DNA of 64,000 bases, taken from the NCBI GenBank assembly GCA_002785985.1, contig NHNU01000017.1:496001-560000 (forward strand), written 5' to 3'. The position numbers were made by a program, and so were the translations under genes. The number at the start of each line of letters is the position of its first letter. The stretch's first letter is position 1. Positions 31,628 through 40,366 of the stretch are shown here, one piece after another. A model generated the notes under the pieces. That model made no database searches, had not been told where the DNA came from, and was given only the letters and a program-made list of their open reading frames with translations. The stretch is from Microcyclosporella mali. Taxonomy: Eukaryota; Ascomycota; Dothideomycetes; Mycosphaerellales; Mycosphaerellaceae.

Positions 31628-32862
31628 CTAACATGCAGTGGCGGTTGTAGTCACTGTCTGCGTGACAGGAACAGTCTTCGTAGTCACGGTCGTCTGATAT
31701 GGCACAAATATCGTGATTGTGTTTGTCTTTCGTGGCTTCGTTACAGTCGTTGCCGTGTAGCCACTGACAACAGTGATCGTCGACGTAACTGTCGTAGTCG
31801 AAACAACAGTGGTCGTGCCGGTTAAAGAAAGAGTGGGAGCCGTACTGATCTGCGTGATCGTGGAGGTGGTCGCTGTGTCTGTGACGGTGCTTGTCGGATC
31901 ATCTGGGTGGCGTCTCTGCACCGTCTTGGCTTCAGTTGCCCGGACTGTCTTCTCGATGATGTGACGCTCTATGACAGAGCCGCCTCTGCGAGCAATTTGG
32001 GTAGCGCGCACGCGAAGTCTGGCAGCGTCGGCTGAGTCAGTAACAAGCGAAGCTGCAAGCGACTGAATAGAAGTAGGGCCGACCGTGACGGCAACAACAG
32101 AATTGACACGATCTGCTTTTTCGGATGCAGTTGCTGTGCAGAGATCTTCGGTCGTGGTGATTGTGGCGACAACTTGATTCGTTGTGCTCGTTCTCGTCAA
32201 GGTCGCTACTCCCTTTGTAGTGTAAGTGATCACGGGTCTCGGGGTGCTGGTGTATGTTGACTGGGTTCCAGTGAACTCAGTGGTGGTCACAGGAGGCGCC
32301 TGAGATGTGATCAGGGACGTCGAGGTCACATAGGTCGTAGAAATTGGCGTGGTGGTCGTAACGATAGTGGTGGTTGGAAAGACAGTTGTTGTTGACTGAA
32401 CTCCAACAGAAAGATAGAATTGTCGAATATAGTCGATGGGCTCGCACTGGCCATTGTTCGAGATCACAATGATGGACCAGTTTCCAGTGGTGAGTTGGTT
32501 CTTTTCAATCGGACTGAGGGGAGCCGCGTTAGTCCAAGGTCTACAATCTTGACTTATATGTAGTTGTATCTTCCTTACCAGGTGACCAACTGATTTGTGT
32601 TGTCTGGTGTCAGTGGTGTCAGGTTGCAATCCCACTGGTTTCCGTCCGGTGCAGTAAGAATGTTGTTCGCCACGTCAGCTTGGCAGCCAGTGAAATATTC
32701 AAAGGCGGTGAAGTTGTCTGTCGACTCGATGTTCTGGAAGTAAGATCCGCCGTCCACGAAATCTGATCCAAAAGACTGGCATGTTGTTGAGCAATCTTGT
32801 GCAGCGGCAAATGTTATGAAAATCGAGGCCAGCAACAGGCGGCCGGAGGAAAAAGATCGCAT
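31628..32862 (-). CDS. Secreted Thr/Ser-rich mucin-like protein
   Basis: Two exons, 32579-32862 and 31628-32513, giving 389 aa. The acceptor after CCTCAG at 32514 was chosen because it keeps frame and has a perfect ACTAAC branch site; the nearer AG would give an immediate stop. The N-terminus is a signal peptide (MRSFSSGRLLLASIFITFAA). Residues about 22-150 form a small domain with six or more Cys (DCSTTCQSFGSDFVDGGSYF, FTGCQADVANN, WDCNLTPL, VTCPIEKNQLTTGNWSIIVI). From about 150 onward the chain is dominated by Thr, Val and Ser (TTTVFPTTTIVTTTTPIS), expected to be heavily O-glycosylated. There is no hydrophobic C-terminal tail, so no GPI anchor is predicted. Probably a cell-wall or extracellular protein; no named family recognised. 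Confidence 0.8.
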
Positions 32863-34687
32863 AGTCGCTTGGACCCTGCAACCTCAATAGCAAGCAGAAT
32901 TGTCGATGTTGATATGCTTTTCTTCAGCGCCGCTTGCACAGGCACGAAACGACAGAGTAACAACGAAGGTCAGTACTCAAGCGAATTGGTTCTGAAGAAC
33001 GTGGCAGGGACACGGCTGCTGAAGATACCTCGCATCCTACTGCAGGCACGCCTTAGTGCTGCAGGTCAGCGCTACGCAGGAGCAAAGACAGTGTGCCGAG
33101 CATGCCATTAGCATTTCGACGGATCGAATGATCGTCGTTAGGCGAACGTGCTCGAGAACACGGGATCTCTGGGTTACAAAGGGCGTGGACGCTCGAAGGG
33201 CCGGTGAACGGAAGGCAGCAACTCGGAAACAACATGTCCAGATATAGAAACCTCAACGATAATGTTTAGGCGAATTCTGGACTGCCGTGAGCGCATGCAA
33301 AATAGCACCCTGCTTGTGGGCACCCGAGCTCGAGCTGAGAGGCAAGTCGTTATGCATTATGCATGCTGTAACGATATGGAGAGGCGGTCTCAGGAGAATA
33401 GTGGTAGTAATTGAGGCGGCGCGCATGTCACTCAGGGATAACGGGAGTACTTTCAAAGTGGCGTTGTGAGAAGAGATCGTGTTCGAGTCGCGACTACAGC
33501 CTCTATGTGATGCAAGCTGAAGAGGATCGAACCAAGACCTGCAAGTGAGACGCGTCGAGCGGCATGCTCGGCACCGACTTGTCGCTGACGCATCCTACAC
33601 AGCATGAAGTGGCTGAGTATGCTTAAAGTCAGATCCCTTTGATACACTCATTAGTGCTGTATTCTGTATGTTGTTTTTGGAAAGAGGTGTTTCTGCTTGT
33701 GCCAAATGTAAGTCGAAGGTCTGCGTTCCGGTCGTTGTATGGCCGGCAGCGTTGGTGCTGCGTGCTAATCGATCCCGTGCCACACGGGACGTCGTCTGAT
33801 TGCGTTTGTAGTGGGGTGGAGTCGAGTGTCGATCACAAGTGATGCCGCGGTTAGCGTTGCGGCTTACGTTGGGTGCCGCTGAGCAGTTTCTCGGACAAGG
33901 CAGCTCTACTTTGTGATTACAAGACCTGCTTTCGAAGTGGTATACTACAACACGGTGAAATCATTACCCGCCGCCAGTCGCGTGGGTCAGCTGTCAGCCA
34001 GAAAGGTCTCTCGAACGCGCACAACAGCTGTGCGGGACGAGTGGCAGGAGAGTACAAGACGTTGAGTGATCCTGCTTTAGCGTTGCGGCACGAGAACGCA
34101 GAGACTGAGACCAGGGTTCGTGCACGGAACAGGCCATCCGGTGGCTAGCAGTTGATCTTTTGGTCAATTGTGTGATTGTTGGCGTGATCATGAAGTGTTG
34201 ACAGCGCACAAGTTTTTCTCCACCATCCTTGCAAAACCGGCGGATCGCTCATTTTATAGGGTAAGCCATGAGATTTCATAGCATCCATCCATTGTTTGCC
34301 CCATCAGCCATGTGGCGCGTTGCTGATTCAGCACTGTAGTGAGTAAGAGCCTCAATAGATGTTCCATCGTTCCTCGTGCTCCATAATGGCGTCGCGTGTC
34401 GATAAAACATTCCAGCATTGTGGTAAACCGGCATTTTTTAGTGGGGTCTCCTCTTTCCTCTTGCGTACTCGATCTCCTCGAATAGGGCAATGAGCCTAGC
34501 ATGCCGGCCACCTTCCGAGTGGCAGTCGACTTCCATGGAAGTCGAAAGGCGGCGTGAGCGTGCGCCACAAGAAATCATCAAAAATAGTACTCGCGCATCC
34601 CTGAATTGACCCTCAGCCATATCGTCACACCTCGATCCAGACTCCTCGCTTCTGTAATGATCACACTGGGATGTGAGGGAAAGAGTC
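32863..34687. other. Intergenic, no supported gene
   Basis: About 1.8 kb between the mucin-like gene and the DNAJC9-like gene. Many overlapping open frames of 60-100 codons without domains. It holds a perfect 20-bp palindrome at 34526-34545. Confidence 0.45.
34526..34545. repeat. Perfect 20-bp palindrome
   Basis: TCGACTTCCATGGAAGTCGA reads the same on both strands with no spacer. It lies about 145 bp 3' of the DNAJC9-like stop codon. Confidence 0.9.
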
Positions 34688-35623
34688 TCATTTCTTGGCC
34701 CTCTTGCTCGTCCTGGCTCCCCCCGTTACATCGCGTGACGAGACGTTACGTCGATTCGCAGTAAAGGCTTCATCTGGTGGCTCGTCCACGGCTGCTTGGC
34801 CACCTTTCTTACCTTTGGGCGCGTACTTAGCTTCTAAGCTGTCAAAGAAGTTGCCAGCACGACCTTGCTGCCTCTGCTGAATCAGGGCAGCCAGGTCACC
34901 CATATCGCCATCGCCTTTGACCTTCTTGCTGACCTTCTTCGAAGTCTTACTTCCTGCGTCCTTATTTTCGTGCTCAGCCTCCCTCTCCTTGAACTGCTCG
35001 GCTCGTTTGCGAGCTTTGTCGATTCGCTTCTTGATGGTCTTCTCAGTTTCTTGTGTATATTTCTTGTACTCTTCGACCTCGCCGTCAGTGATGGCTTTGT
35101 CGATAATGGCGCGGAAGCGATGTTCATCGTCCACCGGGTCACTTAGCATGACCTCGCCATAAAGCTTCTCCATATTGCCCTCAGCTTTCTCGTACGCTTT
35201 GAGCACATGCCCTCTCTCCTCTTCGCTGCCCTTGTATCCCTGAGCAAAGTTGTTGATAGTATCTTCGGTGACCACATCCTTAAATTGCTCGCGGAAGAAG
35301 GTAATCCAGTCGAATTCATCATCGTCGATATCCAAGCTCTCTTCAGTTCGACCTGTGGTGTCATATCGTTTCCGACGTCGCTCGTCTGAGAGGATGGCAA
35401 AGGCGAAGGCGACCTCCTGAAATTTAGTGTGCGCCGAGTCCTTGTCCTCGGGGGCAGCTTTGTCGGGGTGGTGCTTCAGCGCGTTCTTGCGATAAGCCTT
35501 CTTGATGTCATCCTGTGATGCATTGGTAGGTACGGCAAGAATCTCGTAGGGGTTGATGCCCGTAGGAGGCTCGTCATCGAGGACATCTTCATCATCGTCG
35601 CGTTCTGCTTTTCGCTTGCCCAT
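34688..35623 (-). CDS. J-domain co-chaperone, DNAJC9-like
   Basis: Single exon, 311 aa from the ATG at 35623 (MGKRKAERDDDED). The J domain covers about 22-90, with NPYEILAVPTNASQDDIKKA, the HPD motif at residues 52-54 and FQEVAFAFAILSDERRRKRY. It is followed by the second conserved block of the DNAJC9 type (WITFFREQFKDVVTEDTIN, GYKGSEEERGHVLKAYEKAE). The C-terminal half is lysine-rich and charged (KTIKKRIDKARKRAEQFKE), suggesting nuclear localisation. Human DNAJC9 is an HSP70 co-chaperone that handles histones H3-H4; a similar role here is inference. An upstream in-frame ATG at 35794 would add 57 unconserved residues and was rejected. Divergent with STN1. Confidence 0.9.
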   Translation of the reverse strand: MGKRKAERDDDEDVLDDEPPTGINPYEILAVPTNASQDDIKKAYRKNALKHHPDKAAPEDKDSAHTKFQEVAFAFAILSDERRRKRYDTTGRTEESLDIDDDEFDWITFFREQFKDVVTEDTINNFAQGYKGSEEERGHVLKAYEKAEGNMEKLYGEVMLSDPVDDEHRFRAIIDKAITDGEVEEYKKYTQETEKTIKKRIDKARKRAEQFKEREAEHENKDAGSKTSKKVSKKVKGDGDMGDLAALIQQRQQGRAGNFFDSLEAKYAPKGKKGGQAAVDEPPDEAFTANRRNVSSRDVTGGARTSKRAKK

Positions 35624-35858
35624 GGTGGCTGTCAAGTGTCGTGTAACGCTGGTGTAGTTGTAATGTTGAGGGGAAGGCGAAGTGATGGGAGATGGAGGTC
35701 CTAGATTGCCGATCACAGGGGAGCTTCGAGGCGACGCGTCGTGAAACGCGCAGTTCGTGGGGTAGTGGCTGCCTGCAACACTTTCACATGGCAACTACAT
35801 CTTTCCATCATTTACACTCTCTTCCAAGATGACACGCCCATAACGACAATGGCTCGAA
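35624..35858. promoter_or_regulatory. Divergent 235-bp promoter with ACGCGT site at 35734-35739
   Basis: This short region must drive both the DNAJC9-like gene and STN1. ACGCGT, the core of the MBF cell-cycle box, lies near the middle, which fits two genes plausibly needed in S phase. Chance occurrence of a six-base site in 235 bp is a few percent. Confidence 0.4.
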
Positions 35859-36729
35859 ATGAAAAGCGCCGCAGATGTTTCCAGGCACACAATCTATCCC
35901 GCGCGATACTTCGACGAGTCGCAGACGTGGTTTGCATGGAACAAACTTACTGTGGTTGATGTGTGCAATCTGCGAGAAGAGCCGAACTTCCAGGGTATGC
36001 TTCCAATAATCTAGAGATGTGATATCAACTTCACACAGCTGAGCAGACCTAATAGGTCAAAATGTGTTCTTCTATCTCAATCATCCCATTCGATATGTGC
36101 GTATTGTTGGCATTGTCGTCGATATCAGCCTCATAGAGCCTGCTGGTATATGCTTGATTACCATCGACGACAGCAGCGGAGCCAACATCGAAGCTAAGAC
36201 GAGACGAGATCGCCTGGTACAAGATCCAAATGAGGACCCGCGGACACGAACATGCACGTTTTTGTCGACTACGGAGACCGAGAAGCTAGAAGTGAATGTC
36301 AAGCTCGGTGAGCCCATCCTTCACCTGAACGGCAAGCGTTTGGAGATCGGTTCCATCGTGCGAGCGCAGGGAACGATCACGGCCTTCCGAGATCAGAGGC
36401 AGATTGGACTCAAGAGACTGTTCCAAGTTCAAAGCACCAACGAGGAGGCCGAGCACTGGAAGAGGGCAGCGGAATGGAAGGAGACAGTGCTGAACCAGCC
36501 ATGGGTCTTGACACAGGAGCAGCGTGATGCGGTCGATCAGAAGACAGAGTTTGAGCAAGAGAAGCGACAAAAAAGGGCAGTGACCGAAAGGAAACTTGCA
36601 CAAGCCAAGGATGCGCAGAGAAAGCACAAGCAGAGGAAGCGTGAGAAGAGGCGTGAAGACGAGGACGTTCGCATGAACTCTGGTGCCCTTAAAGGAAGTA
36701 ACATCTTACCTACTCCTTGGGAGGATTGA
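35859..36729 (+). CDS. stn1: STN1, CST telomere-capping complex subunit
   Basis: Two exons, 35859-35994 and 36056-36729, with a 61-nt intron, giving 269 aa. STN1 binds single-stranded telomeric DNA with its partners and helps fill in the lagging strand. The first exon supplies the family N-terminus (YPARYFDESQTWFAWNKLTV, VDVCNLREEPNFQGQ), and the OB-fold continues in exon 2 (NVFFYLNHPIRYVRIVGIVV, LITIDDSSGANIEAK, GKRLEIGSIVRAQGTITAF, QIGLKRLFQV). The C-terminal third is a highly charged helix (KRQKRAVTERKLAQAKDAQR), without the winged-helix domains of longer relatives. The start is in a different frame from an overlapping ATG at 35850, and was chosen because it alone encodes the conserved YPARY block. 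Confidence 0.93.
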
Positions 36730-37246
36730 TTGCAATAACGATTTCTGGAACCACAACCCATTTACCGCGCATGATTTATGCTTGAGGGCGAGCCGCATTC
36801 ATGCTTGCAAAGCGCCCGAAAGAGGCGAGAGGAATGGCTCGATTAACAATGCACATCACATCCTAGGAACACAACGATCTGAGAGGCTGTATCCGACGTA
36901 TTGAAGACGTTGGCCGTGAATCTGATCGCGCTGAAATTCATTGGCTTTGCAGCACCAGCCCTGACTGCTTGGTGGACGCGTCAAGGATCTTGAGCGCGTC
37001 AATATGACATGGAGCTAAACAGTGACATCATCACGCCGTCAACGACCGGATCACAAAGACTATACCTACATCAAAATCGTAGGCATATCTTTGCACAGGA
37101 CCTATCGACTACACTACTGGGATCTACTCATGAAGCCTTTCGCACCCCAGATAACACGCACACTCAATCAATTCAAAACTGCAAAATTCACTCCATCGTC
37201 GTCGAGCTTCCGACCAGCTGCGCTTACTCTGCAACAAACGTCCAGG
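36730..37246. other. Intergenic, promoter of the NTF2-like gene
   Basis: 517 bp; an ACGCGT lies at 36976-36981. An in-frame ATG at 37130 would extend the next gene by 39 residues (see that entry). Confidence 0.45.
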
Positions 37247-37955
37247 ATGGCCTCCACAAACAGCAGCGACCTCAAGATTGAGGCCACCAACATCAACACT
37301 GCTCCGGGCGTTTCACTTTCAGACCATCAGAAAACTCTCGTTGGTTCAGTCCTCGACCTCTTCGCCGGTCGCGCCAACCTAGCCAAACTTCAACTCTGGA
37401 AAGACGATGCAGAATTCCTCGATCCTCTCGCGATTGCACAGGGCCGCAAGCAATATGAGGCGCAATGGTACGGTCTGCAGACAGCCTTCTCGGAGCTTGA
37501 GCGACAACACCAGGAAGTCACCAGCTCTGGCAACCCCATCGAATTGAATATGAAGATGAGATATGTCGTTAAGGGGATCGGCATGGAAAAGATCATCCAG
37601 AGCACAGTTTTGATCCATACAGACGGAGACAAAATCGCCAAGGTTGAGGATAAGTGGAATGGCTCGCTGCCAGATGGTGCGATTGCGAATGTGAGTTCCG
37701 TGCTGCAGCTGTTGAATCCGTTCTGGTGGTTGCGATACGCCGAAGCATGGGCATTTTGGTGTTGGAGCTTCACCTGGGAGACGACACCATGGAGGGTGAG
37801 AGATTGCCTGTCTTCGCCGATTCTCCTTCCGATAGCTGAATTCTGAATGTCTGCTGACTACTCCTTAGGCCTTCCGAAGACTTAATGCCATGACAGTGCC
37901 GAACATCGTTGGCGTTCCCAAGAATGCCGAGGAAGATGCGAAGAAGGGCAATTAA
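37247..37955 (+). CDS. NTF2-like protein with optional Trp-rich segment
   Basis: Modelled exons 37247-37795 and 37869-37955, giving 211 aa. The core (VSLSDHQKTLVGSVLDLFAG, LQLWKDDAEFLDPLAIAQGR, MKMRYVVKGIGMEKIIQSTV, IAKVEDKWNG) looks like an NTF2/SnoaL-type cone fold; no catalytic function is assigned. The end is AFRRLNAMTVPNIVGVPKNA. Two good donors, at 37691 (GTGAGT) and 37796 (GTGAGA), both join in frame to the acceptor at 37868, so a 35-codon segment with seven Trp (LLNPFWWLRYAEAWAFWCW) is either coding or part of a longer intron. An in-frame ATG at 37130 would add a Lys/Arg/Ser-rich, acid-free leader that looks like a mitochondrial presequence; I kept 37247 for its stronger AGGATGG context. 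Confidence 0.75.
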
Positions 37956-38119
37956 TCGTCATCAACAATGCCTGCGCCTACGGACAGCCGATGAGCGAGA
38001 GATGGCATGTAGTATAGCTGTATTTCGAGAACGCTTTGGCATATTCTTCATCGGAGTCTCATCAGCCAGATCTGAGTATGAGCCTCACGGCAGTCACTCG
38101 TCTCGGCCAAACTCGCTCA

Positions 38120-38704
38120 TTAACCCTCTTGAACCTTCTCATGTCCAGCGGTCGCAACTCCCAGAATCTCCTCTTCCATCCCAGATACATGCAAGACTTC
38201 CACACCAGCATCTTCCAACCTCTTCTTCCCTGCATTGATTCCCACAAACGTCTCAGGCTCCATGACTCCTACCACAACCTTCCTGATCGCTTGGCTGCCA
38301 CAAGCTCTCTTGAGCGCCAATATCCTGTCCACACACGGCGTGTTTCCAACAGAACGCTTATTACAAGGCTCCATGGTCGTATATAGGATGGTGCCCAGTG
38401 GAAGATGAGGGCCGAGTAGCTCTTCCACCTCAGTTCCTATCGGAGTCAAAGGTATTGCCACATTGAGTTCCTGGGCGAGCTTGATGAAGCAGGACTGCTC
38501 GGCGTGTGTATTTCCTCTACATTCAAGGGTGTAGCCTGTGACTAGGACTTTGGGCTTCGGGTGAGCTGTTGAGAGGATTACGTTTGAGGGAGAGAGGAGC
38601 AGGGCGCCGACGCAGAAGTTTGTGGGTTTCGGAGGGGATTTACGTGCTTCGAGGAGGGCGAGGGAGAGGTAGTGTTTGTGAGAGGTCTGATTGTCGTCAT
38701 TCAT
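38120..38704 (-). CDS. RIB2-type pyrimidine deaminase (riboflavin pathway)
   Basis: Single exon, 194 aa from the ATG at 38704. It carries the zinc-dependent cytidine/deoxycytidylate-deaminase signature: HAE at residues 67-69 (GNTHAEQSCF) and the second motif EPCNKRSVGNTPCVDRIL with Cys114 and Cys124 as zinc ligands. Blocks FCVGALLLSPSNVILST, VVVGVMEPETFV and LEDAGVEVLHVSGMEEE match the deaminase half of yeast Rib2, which deaminates the ribitylamino-pyrimidine phosphate in riboflavin synthesis. The pseudouridine-synthase half of yeast Rib2 is absent, as expected for separate enzymes in filamentous fungi. A longer frame to 38815 adds a hydrophobic, unconserved leader. It is convergent with the NTF2-like gene, 164 bp apart. 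Confidence 0.85.
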   Translation of the reverse strand: MNDDNQTSHKHYLSLALLEARKSPPKPTNFCVGALLLSPSNVILSTAHPKPKVLVTGYTLECRGNTHAEQSCFIKLAQELNVAIPLTPIGTEVEELLGPHLPLGTILYTTMEPCNKRSVGNTPCVDRILALKRACGSQAIRKVVVGVMEPETFVGINAGKKRLEDAGVEVLHVSGMEEEILGVATAGHEKVQEG

Positions 38705-39185
38705 CGTTGTGTGAGCATGCGAATGTCGTCGGCCCGCTGTTGAGTTATATTGACATTCTTGAAGGATGAGAGAACGAAAGTAAAGGAGGGCCAGGTCGAT
38801 TAAGAAGACACTCACTCAGTTCCTTCCTACCCAAGCTCGAGCTGGTCGCTCCTACCATGAGATGGGTCCGCTGGTGATTTTGACCTCACCTGCCAGCATG
38901 CTCCTTGAGCATTGCTGCTCTCATTCTGCGATCACACGAACACTGAAGTTTACGGAAAAACACCGAGTAGTGGATTTGTCATTCATGGAAGGGAAACAAG
39001 TCGCTGCCCTTCGCGTTGCATCCGATCGGAGAAGCGTCAGCCCGGTATCGGCAATGACCTCCTCGGTCCAGATGGACTTCATGTTCTATAAGTCGACCAG
39101 AAGGAATATCTTGTGGTAATAACTCATCACGAGGACTCTCGTGAGCACGTGCGATCATGAAAGATGTGAGTGAAATGCCACGCCA
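38705..39185. promoter_or_regulatory. Divergent intergenic region, deaminase / citrate carrier
   Basis: 481 bp holding both promoters. No open frame of note. Confidence 0.45.
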
Positions 39186-40147
39186 ATGGATCCCTGGAGA
39201 CCACAGACTGACTCCGCCCAGGACCCGAACACGCCGGCGATAGTATCAGTGCTCGCCGGCGGCATAGCGGGAGCCGTCGAGGGAGCCGTTACCGTACGTC
39301 TCACCAGCAAAAATCAAGATTGCTACAAAACTGAGAAGAATTTATTTAGTATCCATTCGAATTTGCCAAGACCCGCGTCCAGCTCCGCGAACAAAAGGGG
39401 CAACCAACGCCCAAGAACCCCTTCAGAGTCGTCTTCCAAGTCTATTCCAAGGAAGGCATTCGCGCTCTGTACAAAGGATGCATGCCCCTGGTCATCGGCA
39501 GCGTAGGCAAAGATGGAATCCGCTTCTTATCTTTCGACACCATCAAGAACACCTTCAAGGATCCTGAGACGGGAACTCTTTCCCCATTTCGGAATATGGC
39601 TAGTGGAATGTTGTCCGGTGTGGTGGCGAGTATGACGGCCGTGACGCCCACGGAGCGTATCAAGACGGCTCTGATCGACGACGCGAGGAACGAGAGGCGC
39701 TACAGAAATGCAGTGCATTGTGTCAAGACGATCTTGAAGGAACATGGAGTTCTGGGCCTCTATCACGGTTTCGCGGGGACGACGTTGAAGCAGGCCGGTG
39801 CCACTGCTTTCCGTATGGGGACGTACAATATCTTGAAAGATTACGAGAGGAAGCACGATATCGCACAGACGACAGCGACGAATTTTGCTAATGGGAGCGT
39901 GGCGGGTGTGACGACGACGTTGGCGACGCAGCCTTTTGATACGATCAAGACAAGGTGTCAAAGCTCACGAGGTGCGAGTACGGTGGAGGCTTTCAAGACT
40001 ATCGTGTCGGATTATGGTATCAAGGGTTTCTGGAGAGGCACGACAATGAGGTTGGGTAGGACTGTTTTCAGCGGCGGCATCTTGTTTACTACATATGAAT
40101 GGGCGGCGGCATTGTTGAATCCGATGTTCTTGAAGCAGCCGGCATGA
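39186..40147 (+). CDS. ctp1: Mitochondrial citrate/tricarboxylate carrier
   Basis: Two exons, 39186-39293 and 39350-40147 (56-nt intron with GTACGT donor), giving 301 aa, the normal length of a mitochondrial carrier. It should exchange citrate for malate across the inner membrane and feed cytosolic acetyl-CoA supply. Three carrier repeats are visible with their signatures: YPFEFAKTRVQ in repeat 1, TPTERIKTALIDDARN in repeat 2 and QPFDTIKTRCQ in repeat 3. Family-specific features of CTP include LYKGCMPLVIGSVGKDGIRF and the IKTALIDD block, and GFWRGTTMRLGRTVFSGGIL near the end. The N-terminus is short and lacks a presequence. Convergent with the DUR3 gene, 219 bp apart. Confidence 0.92.
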
Positions 40148-40366
40148 GATCAATAGTCTTTTGAAAAGGGTTGTCCAAGAGATTAGATAGGCACAGATGC
40201 AACTGACAAAACGGAGAGAACTCATTCGTGATGGTGCTTTGAATACGGGTTTCGCTGTCGATCATCTTCTCATCTTGACCTTCCTCACATTCACAGCTCA
40301 TCGCATCTGCATCTCTTCGACAGTTCCGATGCACATTGTGTATAATCTCTATATGTATTCATTCCC

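Noticed and set aside
32540..32578. Short 38-nt intron in the Thr-rich secreted gene
   Set aside because: It would create an immediate TGA; the 65-nt intron keeps frame and has a perfect branch site.
33478..33540. GTTCGAGTC and GGTTCGATCC words resembling tRNA B boxes
   Set aside because: No A box at the right distance and no cloverleaf could be drawn.
35850..35956. Open frame starting at 35850 (MARNEKRRR)
   Set aside because: Wrong frame; the ATG at 35859 gives the conserved STN1 N-terminus.
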